From assembly GCA_033851265.1 (NCBI GenBank), contig JAWWOW010000005.1, forward strand, positions 186,001 to 250,000: 64,000 nucleotides of DNA, written 5' to 3'. Source of the DNA: JAWWOW01 sp033851265. Its GTDB lineage: Bacteria; Actinomycetota; Actinomycetes; JAWWOW01. A model generated the notes under the pieces. That model made no database searches. It had not been told where the DNA came from and saw nothing but the letters and a program-made list of their open reading frames with translations. A program made the position numbers and the translations under genes. This document shows, in pieces, positions 38,082-47,020 of the stretch (its first letter is position 1; each line of letters opens with the position of its first letter).

Positions 38082-38726
38082 ATGCCGGCGCCATCGGGGA
38101 GGCGCGCACGGGGGTTGGGTTTCTTCGCCCTGGCGTGCGCCATCGTCGTGGCGGTGCTGTCGACCCTCGTGGCGGTTCGGTGGGGCCCGCTGGTCCGAGC
38201 CGACATCGACCTGGTGCGCTCAGCCCACGACGCAACAGCCGAGCACAACTGGCTAGAGAACGCCGCGAAGCAGGTGACGCAGCTCGGTGACTGGATGGTG
38301 CTCGATCTCGTCGCCGTTGCAGCCGCGGCCGCCGTGGCGACCCGACGACAATGGGGCCTGGCATTACTCATCGTCGTTGTTCGCACCGGCGAGCTCGGAA
38401 TTGTGCAGCTCATGAAGTGGGCGATCCACCGGCCGCGCCCGACGTTCCCCGATCCACTCACGACTGCGCAGTACTACAGCTTCCCGTCCGGGCACGCCGC
38501 GGGTGCGGCGGCGATGTTCGGTCTGCTCGCGGTTCTCGTCGTACGCCAGTCGAGTGGCGCGACACGTTATGTGTTCTGGGCGGTGATGGCCGTGGTCATT
38601 GCTGCGGTCGCGGCGTCACGCGTGTTGCTCGGCGTGCACTATCCGGCCGACGTCAGCACGGGCGTCGTCGTCGGGCTCGGCTGGCTCGCTCTGTGCCTTT
38701 ACGCCATCCCGTCGCGCGGTCGGTAG
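38082..38726 (+). CDS. PAP2-superfamily membrane phosphatase
   Basis: A 214-residue membrane protein with about six helices. The phosphatidic-acid-phosphatase-2 motifs are complete: KWAIHRPRP (C1), FPSGHAAGAA (C2) and SRVLLGVHYPAD (C3, catalytic His). Family substrates are phosphatidate, phosphatidylglycerol-P or undecaprenyl-PP. The ATG at 38082 follows GAGGG; the frame begins at 38064 but starts with a non-family peptide. Its 3' end overlaps the convergent PAP2-kinase fusion by 28 nt. Confidence 0.88.
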   Translation: MPAPSGRRARGLGFFALACAIVVAVLSTLVAVRWGPLVRADIDLVRSAHDATAEHNWLENAAKQVTQLGDWMVLDLVAVAAAAAVATRRQWGLALLIVVVRTGELGIVQLMKWAIHRPRPTFPDPLTTAQYYSFPSGHAAGAAAMFGLLAVLVVRQSSGATRYVFWAVMAVVIAAVAASRVLLGVHYPADVSTGVVVGLGWLALCLYAIPSRGR

Positions 38727-40243
38727 ACCGTCAACGCCCGGGCCCGCTTGCGGAAGTGCACCGACTCGACAGGGTCATCTACCTCGCCGTCGCGCGCGAC
38801 GGGCCGCGGTTCGTCACAGACACGGACGGTCAGTTCGGGTGTGGTGAACGCGTGGTACGCCGAGCACTTGTCGAGCCGACCAACAAGCGCGGCGAGCGCT
38901 AGCCGGGTCCGTGCCCAGCGCTTCGCCTCGATGAGTCGGACGTCGAGCAGACCGTCGTCGAGTGCGACCCGTGACGTGAGGACGACACCCGTCGGCTCGT
39001 AGCGGCAGTTGCCGACGAACAACAACCACGCGCGGCGCCGTTTGCCCTCGACCTCGAGATCCATCGGCAAGCTCTGGTGAAGCGTGCGCACCAACGAAAC
39101 GACAAGCGCTGGCCACTTGCCGACGTTGTTCTCGAGTTTCTCGCGGAAGGCAACCATCTCGGGGTAGCCACCGAGGCTCGCGGTGTTGAGGAAGATGCCG
39201 TCATCGGTTTCCCCGACGTCGACGCGGCTGGCCAACCCTGCACGCACTGCCTCGACGACCGACTCGAGGTCGTCGTTGCCGAGGTCACGGGCGAAGTGGT
39301 TGAGCGTGCCGCCGGGGAGCACGACCAGCGGCTTGTCTTCCTCCAGGGCGACTGCGGCCGCTGCGTTGATCGTGCCGTCACCGCCGCATACGCCCAGAAC
39401 GCGGGCTTGCTTGGCAGCGCGGCGCAGGGTGTCCACGATGGCTTCGTCGTCGCGGGGTTCCATGCACTCGGCCTTCGGCAAGGCCTCGCACAGCTGGTCG
39501 GCCAGGGCTTTCGCCGTGCCGCGACCCGATCGCGGGTTGACGACGAACACCAAGCCGTCACCGTCAGGCAGCGCCGGCGCCTCGATCAGTTTCGGCGGCG
39601 ACGGTGCCGGACGTGCGTCAGTTGGCGGCCATGGTCGGGTCAGCGCCAGCGACACGGCGCCACCGAGCAGCACACCCGCGAGCACGTCACCGGGGTAGTG
39701 GACGCCGGTGTGCACGCGGGACCACGCCACGCCAGCGGCAAGGGCACCCACCGGGATCCCCATCGCCGGCCACTCGACAGCAGTGCCGACCGCAAACCCG
39801 GCCGCGGATGCCGCGTGCCCGGAGGGGAACGACAACGTCGATGGCTGGCGCTGCAGTTGCCGTGACACGGGCACGTGACGCAGTGGTGGGCGGCGGCGGC
39901 GTACCGCGAACTTCGCCGGGATGTTGGCCACCGCGCTCGACAGCGCCATCCCCAGCACACCGCGCACCGCGGCACGCCGACCGCGCTCACCTGTCGCTGC
40001 CAACGCAGCGGCTGTCGCGTACCAGAGGACGCCGTGGTTAGCCGCGTTGGTCAGCGTGACGAGAGCGGGGTCGAGTCTCGGTATTTCGTGGTGCGTCGCC
40101 CAATGGAACGCTGCCAGGTCGGCCTGGTGAACCGTGTCCGCGACCAGCCGGCGTCGCCCACGTCGCGTCAGCGGTCGGCCAGCCAGCCGACGCCGAATTC
40201 GTACTCCTTGACCAAGGCTTCCTTGGCCTCGCCACCTGCCCAC
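38699..40243 (-). CDS. PAP2 phosphatase fused to diacylglycerol-kinase-type lipid kinase
   Basis: A 514-residue two-domain protein. Residues about 35-205 are a PAP2 domain: FAVRRRRPPLRH as C1, LSFPSGHAASAAGF as C2 and SRVHTGVHYPGD as C3. Residues about 225-510 are a diacylglycerol kinase/YegS-type domain: FVVNPRSGRGTAKAL, the nucleotide motif GVCGGDGTINAAAAVALEE, and LPGGTLNHFARDLG. The combination can remove and add lipid phosphate, which suggests interconversion of phosphatidate-like lipids or undecaprenol recycling (inference). Start GTG at 40243 lies 76 nt inside the upstream DUF2505 gene; a later non-canonical start near residue 35 is possible. Confidence 0.88.
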   Translation of the reverse strand: MGRWRGQGSLGQGVRIRRRLAGRPLTRRGRRRLVADTVHQADLAAFHWATHHEIPRLDPALVTLTNAANHGVLWYATAAALAATGERGRRAAVRGVLGMALSSAVANIPAKFAVRRRRPPLRHVPVSRQLQRQPSTLSFPSGHAASAAGFAVGTAVEWPAMGIPVGALAAGVAWSRVHTGVHYPGDVLAGVLLGGAVSLALTRPWPPTDARPAPSPPKLIEAPALPDGDGLVFVVNPRSGRGTAKALADQLCEALPKAECMEPRDDEAIVDTLRRAAKQARVLGVCGGDGTINAAAAVALEEDKPLVVLPGGTLNHFARDLGNDDLESVVEAVRAGLASRVDVGETDDGIFLNTASLGGYPEMVAFREKLENNVGKWPALVVSLVRTLHQSLPMDLEVEGKRRRAWLLFVGNCRYEPTGVVLTSRVALDDGLLDVRLIEAKRWARTRLALAALVGRLDKCSAYHAFTTPELTVRVCDEPRPVARDGEVDDPVESVHFRKRARALTVYRPRDGMA

Positions 40244-40659
40244 GACTCGATCTTTCCGCCGATCAGCGGCACTGAAGCCTTGAGCTCACCCTCGATTGAG
40301 ACGAGTGACCCATCCGCGCTCGGCTCCAGGCGGATCGTGCCGCGCGCCTTGACCGGCTTGCCGGGCACGTCGATCGTCCATGTGCCGTCGCGCACACCGT
40401 CCTTTTCCGGCCCCCAGACGTCGGTCTGCACCATTTCGGTCGTGTCGCCGAACAACTTCTTGGCGAAGCCGGGGACGTTGGCCGGCGCGTGCCGGCGGGT
40501 CTTGATCCGTGCGCCGCTGTCCGACGCCTCGATCTCGAGCACCTCGTACTTCGGGTAGCCCAGCGCTTCGTATTTGCCCAGCAGGAACTTCTCGTCGCAG
40601 AACATCGCGAAGACGGCGGCTGGGTCTACGTCGTACTTGTCCCGCTGCGAAAGCTTCAT
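40168..40659 (-). CDS. DUF2505 family protein
   Basis: A 163-residue protein of the DUF2505 family, whose members adopt a START/Bet v1-like fold. It starts MKLSQRDKYDVDPAAVFAMF and has RRHAPANVPGFAKKLFGDTT, WTIDVPGKPVKARGTIRLEP and the final GGKIESWAGGEAKEALVKEY, matching the START-type lipid-binding pattern. No catalytic function is known. The ATG at 40659 lacks a Shine-Dalgarno and is directly followed upstream by 32-nt tandem repeats. It overlaps the PAP2-kinase gene on the same strand, which suggests translational coupling and a lipid-linked role. Confidence 0.85.
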   Translation of the reverse strand: MKLSQRDKYDVDPAAVFAMFCDEKFLLGKYEALGYPKYEVLEIEASDSGARIKTRRHAPANVPGFAKKLFGDTTEMVQTDVWGPEKDGVRDGTWTIDVPGKPVKARGTIRLEPSADGSLVSIEGELKASVPLIGGKIESWAGGEAKEALVKEYEFGVGWLADR

Positions 40660-40663
40660 ACAC

Positions 40664-40738
40664 GCAGCGTACCGACGGTGCGTCGGGTGCGGATGGCAGC
40701 GTACCGAGGATGCGCCGTGTGCGGATGGCAGCGTACGG
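40664..40738. repeat. Tandem repeats, 32-nt period, between DUF2505 and the glutamate dehydrogenase gene
   Basis: Unit 1 (40664-40695) and unit 2 (40696-40727) are identical at 28 of 32 positions; both begin GCAGCGTACCGA and end GTGCGGATG. A third, partial unit (GCAGCGTAC) starts at 40728. The period is not a multiple of three and about three helical turns long, so bound proteins would lie on one face. The repeats occupy nearly the whole 106-bp divergent gap. Confidence 0.75.
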
Positions 40739-40765
40739 CGCACGATCGCACTATGGTCAGGTGTC

Positions 40766-43700
40766 GTGGCCAGTGCGCCGAAAGGGCGACTCGACCGGGC
40801 CAGCGCCGACCTGGTTGATCGCGCCGTCGCGCACGCACGCCATGACGCGGGGGATGACGAGGCCCGCGCCGATCTCGTCGAGTCACTCATCCGGCAGTAC
40901 TGGCGGAACGTCCCACCCGAGGACCTCGCTCGGCGCCACCCCGTGGACGCACAGGGCGCCACGCTGTCGCACCTGACCTTCGGCTGGCGACGTCCACCCG
41001 GGACCGCGCTCGTGCGCGTCATCAGCCCGAGTGAGGACGCGAGTGGCTGGGGCTGCCAGCACAGCGTCGTCGAGGTGGTCACTGACGACATGCCGTTCCT
41101 CGTCGACTCGGTCACGAGCGAGCTCAACCGCCAGGGTTACTCCATCCATCTCGTCGTGCATCCACAACTCAAGGTTCGGCGGAACGCCGTTGGCGAGTTC
41201 GAGGCACTCGCTGATCCCGACGCCGAACCCGCGCCGGAGTTTGTGCCCGAGTCCTGGATCCATGTCGAGATCGACCGCCGCTCGGACGTCTCGGCGTTCA
41301 CCGGGTTGCAACGCGATCTGCGCAATGTGCTCGAAGACGTGCGCGCCGCAGTTGAGGACTGGGGCCGCATGCTCGCCCGGGTCGATGACACGATCGCGGA
41401 GTTGAAGGCTGGTGTTCCAGCGGCGACCGAAGACGACGTCGCCGAGACGATCGCCCTTCTCGATTGGTTGAAGCAGGACAACTTCACTTTCCTCGGCTAC
41501 CGCGACTACGAGCTGTCCGGCAGCGGCGACAACGCCGAGCTTCGGTCGGTGCCGTCGACCGGTCTCGGCATCCTGCGTGACTCAGGGTTGCAACCGGTTT
41601 CGCGCAGCCTGTCGGACATGCAACCCGAAGCTCGCCGCAAAGCCCTCGAGCCGACGTTGCTGACATTGACCAAGGCCAATTCGCGGTCAACCGTCTATCG
41701 CCCCGCGTATCTCGACTACATCGGCGTGAAGCGACTCGGTCCCGACGGCGTGCCGATCGGGGAGCGCCGGATCCTCGGCCTGCTCGGACTGTCGGCGTAC
41801 ACCGAGAGCGTGCGTCGCATCCCCGTCGTACGCCGCAAAGTCGCTGCTGTTGTCGAGCGCGCAGACTTCCCACCGGGCAGCCACAACGCGTTCGACCTTC
41901 GCCACAACCTGGAGCTGTATCCGCGCGACGAGCTGTTCCAGATATCCGTCGACGATCTCTACGACATCACGATGGGTATTCTCGGCTTGCAGGAGCGTCG
42001 CCGGGTCCGGTTGTTCATCCGGCGCGATGACTACGGCCGGTTCTTCTCCGTGCTCGTCTATCTCCCACGCGAGCGTTACACCACCCAGGTGCGGTTGCGG
42101 GTGCAAGAAATCCTGATGGAGACGCTCGGCGGATTGTCGGTCGACTACAACACCCGACTGTCAGAGTCCGTGCTCGCCCGCTTGCACCTCGTCATCCGCA
42201 CCGATGACGTCGCACACCGCGATATCGACGTCGAGGCTCTCCAAGAGCGCATCGCGGCGGCGACCCGATCGTGGACCGATGAGCTGGCGGATGCCGTGAT
42301 CGAGGGCCTCGGCGAGGAACACGCCGCTGGGATGCTGAAGACCTACGGCGACGCGTTCCCGGAGGCATACAAGGAGGACTTCTCGCCGCGCGCCGCGGTT
42401 GCCGACATCCGGCGGCTCACCGATCTGCAAACCGAAGGCGACCTCGACCTCGCGCTCTACAAACCGGCGGGCGCACCGGAGGGAGTACGTCGCTTCAAGA
42501 TCTCCCGGGTCGGTCCTCCGTTGTCGCTCGCGACGCTGATGCCGGCGCTGCAGGACATGGGTGTCGAAGTAACCGACGAACGCCCCTATGAGCTCGAGCT
42601 CGGCGACGGTCGGCGCGCCTGGATCTACGACTTCGGGTTGCGGCATGAGGGCGAGGACGACTTCGACGCCGCCGGGGTGCGGGAGGCCTTCCAGGAAGCG
42701 TTCGCCGCGGTGTGGTCCGGCCGGATGGAGAGCGACGCGTTCAACGCGCTGGTGCTGGCTGCCGGCCTAACCTGGCGCGAAGTAGTGGTGGTGCGCGCCT
42801 ACGCCGGCTACCTACGCCAGATCGGTACGACGTTCAGCCAGACCTACATCGCGACCGCACTGCACAACAACGTCGAGATCGTGCGGTTGCTGGTCGACCT
42901 GTTCGAGGCTCGCTTCGACCCGCGTTCTGTCGACCGGGCCGACAAGGAGCAAGCCGACCTCACCCGGCAGATCGAGCGGGCACTCGATGTCGTCGCGAGC
43001 CTGGACGAGGACCGCATCCTGCGTTCGTTCCTTGCGATGATTCACGCGACCACACGGACGAACCACTTCCAGCCAGACACGGACGGCAGCATCAAGCCGT
43101 ACCTGTCGATGAAGCTCGACCCCAAGCAGGTGCCCGACCTGCCGGCCCCGAAGCCGGCGCATGAGATCTGGGTGTACTCACCACGTGTCGAGGGCGTCCA
43201 CCTGCGCTTCGGCGCGGTCGCGCGCGGTGGGCTGCGCTGGTCGGACCGGCGCGAGGACTTCCGCACTGAGGTGCTGGGCCTGGTCAAGGCGCAGACGGTG
43301 AAGAACGCCGTCATCGTTCCGGTCGGCGCCAAGGGCGGCTTTGTCGTGAAGCAGGCGCAGCCGTCGCGCGATGACGTTGTCGCCTGCTACACAGATTTCA
43401 TTCGCGGCATGCTCGACATCACCGACAACATCGTCGAGGGCAAGGTTGTGCCGCCGCACGATGTCGTCCGCCATGACAGCGACGACCCCTATCTCGTCGT
43501 CGCCGCCGATAAGGGCACCGCGACGTTCTCTGACATCGCTAACGGGATTGCCGAGCAATACCAGTTCTGGCTGGGCGACGCGTTCGCATCCGGCGGCTCG
43601 TCCGGCTACGACCACAAGGCGATGGGGATCACCGCCCGCGGAGCCTGGGAGTCGGTGAAGCGACACTTCCGCGAGTTGGGCACCAACATCCAGGAGCAGG

Positions 43701-45613
43701 ACTTCACGGTCGTCGGTGTCGGTGACATGTCCGGCGATGTATTCGGCAACGGCATGCTCTTGTCCCAACACATCAAGTTGGTCGCTGCGTTCGACCACCG
43801 GCATGTGTTCATTGACCCGAACCCCGACCCGGCTGCGGCGTTCGACGAACGCCGGCGTCTCTTCGACCTGCCGCGCTCGTCCTGGGACGACTACGACCAT
43901 TCGCTCATCTCAGAAGGTGGCGGAGTGTGGCCGCGTACGGCGAAGTCGATCCCGCTGTCGTCGCAGGCACGGTTGGCTCTTGGCATCGAAGCTGAGTCGA
44001 TGACGCCCGCAGAGGTGATCCGCGGGATCCTGCAGGCACCGGTCGATCTGTTGTGGAACGGCGGCATTGGCACCTACGTCAAGGCGTCGGGCGAGACAAG
44101 TGCCGATGTTGGCGATCGCACCAACGACGTCGTCCGCGTCAACGGCCGTGACCTGCGAGCACGCGTCGTTGGCGAGGGCGGCAACCTAGGGTTCACCCAG
44201 CGCGGCCGGATCGAGTTTGCGCGTAAGGGCGGTCACATCTACACCGACGCGATCGACAATTCGGCAGGCGTGGACTGCTCGGACCACGAGGTCAACATCA
44301 AGATCCTTTTTGGCGCCATCGAGGCCGCGGGTGACATGACGCGCAAACAGCGCGACGCACTGCTCCTCGAGATGACCGATGAGGTCGCTGCGTTGGTGCT
44401 ACGCGACAACTACGAACAAGCGATCGCGCTCGCCACCTCCCAAGTCAACGCCGCGTCGATGCTCCACGTTCATGCGCGGCTCATCGACGCGCTGGTGGCG
44501 GCGGGCGATCTGGACCGCGACCTCGAGTTCCTCCCCAACAAGGAGGAGATCGCCGATCGCGCGGCCGCGGGGGAAGGGCTGACTGCGCCAGAGTTCGCCG
44601 TTTTGCTTGCTTACCGCAAGATCACACTCACGCAAGATCTGTTGGAGAGTGACCTTCCCGACGACCCGGCGTACGACCGCGAGTTGACGGCATATTTCCC
44701 CAGGCCGTTGCGTGAGCGGTTCCACGAGCAGATGCAGGAGCACCGGCTGCGCCGGGAGATCATCGTCACTGGTGTCGTCAACCACATGGTCAACCGCGCG
44801 GGCATCACGTTTGCCTTGCGGCTGGCGGAGGAGACCGGCGCAACAGCGGTCGAGATTGTGCGCGCGCATTCTGTCGCGACGAAGGTGTTCGGGATTGACC
44901 GACTATGGGCCGGGGTGGAGGCGCTCGATGACACGGTCGCCTCCGATGTGCAGACGTCAATGTTCCTCGAGCTGCGCCGGCTGGTCGAGCGGGCCGCACG
45001 ATTCTTCCTGCACAACAGGCGGCCCCCTATCGACGTTCTCGGGACGATCGACGCATTCGCCAGTGGCGTCGAAGCTGTCATGGGAAAGCTGACTGCTCTG
45101 GTGGCCAGCCCTGATCGGGTCGCGTTCGAGCAGCGGAGGGATGTGCTCGTCGGCGCCGGCGTGCCTGGCGACCTCGCCGAGCAGATCGCACTGCTCACGC
45201 CGAGCTACTCGGCTCTCGACATCGTCGAGGTGTCGAGGGAGACCAATCGGCCCGTGGAAGAAGTTGCCGATGTCTACTTCGCCGTCGAGCAACGCATCGG
45301 CCTGACTCGCCTGCGCGACCTCATCAACGCGTTGCCCCGCGACGATCACTGGCACACGCTGGCGCGCGCTGCACTGCGCGAGGACCTGTATGCCGCGCAT
45401 GCCCGGCTCACCGAAGACATCTTGGGCTCGACGGACGGATCGTTGCCCACCGCGGAGCGACTGGACATGTGGATGGAGGCCAACAGCGGCTCGGTGCAGC
45501 GGGCGGCTGCGCTTCTCGCCGACATCTTCACGGCGGATCAGGCTGATCTCGCCACCTTGTCGGTCGCGCTGCGCCAGATCCGCACCGTGATCCGTAGCGC
45601 CTCCACGAGTTGA
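40766..45613 (+). CDS. gdh: Large NAD-specific glutamate dehydrogenase (GDH-180 type)
   Basis: A 1,615-residue enzyme of the 180-kDa NAD-GDH class, converting glutamate to 2-oxoglutarate and ammonia. The N-terminal half has the regulatory/ACT-like region and FTFLGYRDYEL, with LPRERYTTQVRLRVQEIL later. The catalytic domain begins near residue 800: GAVARGGLRWSDRREDFRTE, VPVGAKGGFVVKQ with the catalytic Lys, and GVGDMSGDVFGNGMLLS in the NAD fold. The C-terminal helical region is complete and the length is normal. The GTG at 40766 is chosen because the upstream 64 codons run through the tandem repeats. Regulation by those repeats is plausible. It works in catabolism downstream of PruA. Confidence 0.95.
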   Translation: MASAPKGRLDRASADLVDRAVAHARHDAGDDEARADLVESLIRQYWRNVPPEDLARRHPVDAQGATLSHLTFGWRRPPGTALVRVISPSEDASGWGCQHSVVEVVTDDMPFLVDSVTSELNRQGYSIHLVVHPQLKVRRNAVGEFEALADPDAEPAPEFVPESWIHVEIDRRSDVSAFTGLQRDLRNVLEDVRAAVEDWGRMLARVDDTIAELKAGVPAATEDDVAETIALLDWLKQDNFTFLGYRDYELSGSGDNAELRSVPSTGLGILRDSGLQPVSRSLSDMQPEARRKALEPTLLTLTKANSRSTVYRPAYLDYIGVKRLGPDGVPIGERRILGLLGLSAYTESVRRIPVVRRKVAAVVERADFPPGSHNAFDLRHNLELYPRDELFQISVDDLYDITMGILGLQERRRVRLFIRRDDYGRFFSVLVYLPRERYTTQVRLRVQEILMETLGGLSVDYNTRLSESVLARLHLVIRTDDVAHRDIDVEALQERIAAATRSWTDELADAVIEGLGEEHAAGMLKTYGDAFPEAYKEDFSPRAAVADIRRLTDLQTEGDLDLALYKPAGAPEGVRRFKISRVGPPLSLATLMPALQDMGVEVTDERPYELELGDGRRAWIYDFGLRHEGEDDFDAAGVREAFQEAFAAVWSGRMESDAFNALVLAAGLTWREVVVVRAYAGYLRQIGTTFSQTYIATALHNNVEIVRLLVDLFEARFDPRSVDRADKEQADLTRQIERALDVVASLDEDRILRSFLAMIHATTRTNHFQPDTDGSIKPYLSMKLDPKQVPDLPAPKPAHEIWVYSPRVEGVHLRFGAVARGGLRWSDRREDFRTEVLGLVKAQTVKNAVIVPVGAKGGFVVKQAQPSRDDVVACYTDFIRGMLDITDNIVEGKVVPPHDVVRHDSDDPYLVVAADKGTATFSDIANGIAEQYQFWLGDAFASGGSSGYDHKAMGITARGAWESVKRHFRELGTNIQEQDFTVVGVGDMSGDVFGNGMLLSQHIKLVAAFDHRHVFIDPNPDPAAAFDERRRLFDLPRSSWDDYDHSLISEGGGVWPRTAKSIPLSSQARLALGIEAESMTPAEVIRGILQAPVDLLWNGGIGTYVKASGETSADVGDRTNDVVRVNGRDLRARVVGEGGNLGFTQRGRIEFARKGGHIYTDAIDNSAGVDCSDHEVNIKILFGAIEAAGDMTRKQRDALLLEMTDEVAALVLRDNYEQAIALATSQVNAASMLHVHARLIDALVAAGDLDRDLEFLPNKEEIADRAAAGEGLTAPEFAVLLAYRKITLTQDLLESDLPDDPAYDRELTAYFPRPLRERFHEQMQEHRLRREIIVTGVVNHMVNRAGITFALRLAEETGATAVEIVRAHSVATKVFGIDRLWAGVEALDDTVASDVQTSMFLELRRLVERAARFFLHNRRPPIDVLGTIDAFASGVEAVMGKLTALVASPDRVAFEQRRDVLVGAGVPGDLAEQIALLTPSYSALDIVEVSRETNRPVEEVADVYFAVEQRIGLTRLRDLINALPRDDHWHTLARAALREDLYAAHARLTEDILGSTDGSLPTAERLDMWMEANSGSVQRAAALLADIFTADQADLATLSVALRQIRTVIRSASTS

Positions 45614-45640
45614 TCATCATTCTCCCGTAGCGTCTGGGAC

Positions 45641-46447
45641 ATGGCTCCGCCGTTCGACGCTGTCCTCTATCTGGACCGGGTCTCCGTGCTGCGCGACGGC
45701 GCTCGCTTACTTGATCGGGTCGAGTGGACCGTTCGCGAGGGGGAGCGCTGGGTTGTCATCGGTCCTAACGGCGCGGGCAAGACCACGTTGCTGCAGGTAG
45801 CCGCCGCCTTGCTCTATCCCTCCGAGGGTGTCGTCGAGGTGCTCGGTGAGCGGCTCGGTGAGGTTGACGTGTTCGAGCTGCGTCCGCGCATCGGCGTGAC
45901 GTCGGCTGCGTTCGCCGACCGGTTGCCGGGCGGCGGTCGCGCGATCGACGTTGTCCTGACCGCGGCCTACGCGACGACGAGTCGCGGCCGTGAGGTCTAT
46001 GACGACGTCGATCTCGGTCGCGCGCGGCATCTGCTCCGCTTCCTCGGTTGTGAGGTGTTGGCCGAGCGGCGTTACGGGACGTTGTCGGAGGGCGAACGCA
46101 AACGCGTGCAGATCGCGCGCGCGATGATGGCCGACCCGGAGCTGCTGCTGCTGGACGAGCCCGCGGCTGGCTTGGACCTGGGTGCCCGCGAGGCGCTTGT
46201 GTTGCGGTTGTCGCGCATCGCGGCCGACGCGACAGCGCCCACAACCGTTCTCGTCACGCATCACGTCGAGGAGATTCCGCGCGGCTTCACACATGCACTG
46301 TTGCTCAGTGGTGGCCGCGTCGTCAGCGCCGGAAAGATCGATGAGGCGCTGACCAGCGAGGCGCTGTCGGCGTGCTTCGGCGTACCGCTGCGGGTTGACT
46401 ATCACGACGGGCGCTACGCCGCACGCATCGCGGTCGCTGCCAGCTAG
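45641..46447 (+). CDS. Stand-alone ABC transporter ATP-binding protein
   Basis: A 268-residue ABC ATPase. Walker A is GPNGAGKTT (residues 41-49), the signature LSEGERKRV is near 148 and Walker B LLLLDEPAAGLDLG near 167-180, followed by the H-loop VTHHVEE. The closest general type is the YlmA/ModF-like group that lacks its own permease. No membrane partner is adjacent. It follows gdh by 27 nt. The role is uncertain: it may be non-transport (ribosome- or DNA-associated) or use a distant permease. Its stop abuts that of the convergent GNAT with no space. Confidence 0.85.
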   Translation: MAPPFDAVLYLDRVSVLRDGARLLDRVEWTVREGERWVVIGPNGAGKTTLLQVAAALLYPSEGVVEVLGERLGEVDVFELRPRIGVTSAAFADRLPGGGRAIDVVLTAAYATTSRGREVYDDVDLGRARHLLRFLGCEVLAERRYGTLSEGERKRVQIARAMMADPELLLLDEPAAGLDLGAREALVLRLSRIAADATAPTTVLVTHHVEEIPRGFTHALLLSGGRVVSAGKIDEALTSEALSACFGVPLRVDYHDGRYAARIAVAAS

Positions 46448-46942
46448 CTAGTTGAGCGGCTTCTCCCACCAGGTGATGTCCCACCAGCGGTCGAGCTTCC
46501 AGCCCGCCTCGGTGATCTGACCAACCTTGGTGAAGCCGAAGCGTTCGTGCAGTGCGATCGACGGCGGATTCGGCACGGCGATCAGTGCGACCGCGCGATG
46601 GATGTCCTCGTCGGTGAGAGCGGTGAACAACGCGTCGTACAACGCAGTCCCGACGCCGCGTCCGCATGCGTCCGGTGCGATATAGACCGACGTCTCGACG
46701 GTGCGGTCATACGCCGGCCGGTCGCGGAACACACTGCTCGTCGCATAGCCGAGCACCGTCGTACCGTCGACCGCGACCAACAGCCGGTGCCGCCCCGTGG
46801 CCGTGTAGTGGGACGCCCACGTGCGCCGCGCGTCCAGCGCGATCGGCTCGAGGTCGAAGGTCGCCTGGTGCGTACGGACGTAGTGGTTGTAGACGTCGTT
46901 GATACCCGCGAGGTCAGCGTCGGCAGCCGCACGGATCTCCAT
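46448..46942 (-). CDS. GNAT acetyltransferase, phosphinothricin-acetyltransferase type
   Basis: A 164-residue GNAT resembling phosphinothricin/methionine-sulfoximine N-acetyltransferases. MEIRAAADADLAGINDVYNH and FDLEPIALDARRTW open it, VYIAPDACGRGVGTALYDAL carries the acetyl-CoA loop, and SIALHERFGFTKVGQITEAG plus the WWDITWWEKPL ending are the family closing. Such enzymes act on glutamate-like amines; natural substrate unknown. The ATG at 46942 is clear. Its stop abuts the ABC gene's stop. Confidence 0.87.
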   Translation of the reverse strand: MEIRAAADADLAGINDVYNHYVRTHQATFDLEPIALDARRTWASHYTATGRHRLLVAVDGTTVLGYATSSVFRDRPAYDRTVETSVYIAPDACGRGVGTALYDALFTALTDEDIHRAVALIAVPNPPSIALHERFGFTKVGQITEAGWKLDRWWDITWWEKPLN

Positions 46943-47020
46943 ACGGGAACGCTAACCAGTGCGGTCCGGGGTAGCGTCGGGCGGGACGAACGTGGCTGAG
47001 ACTTACCTGGATTGGTGTGG

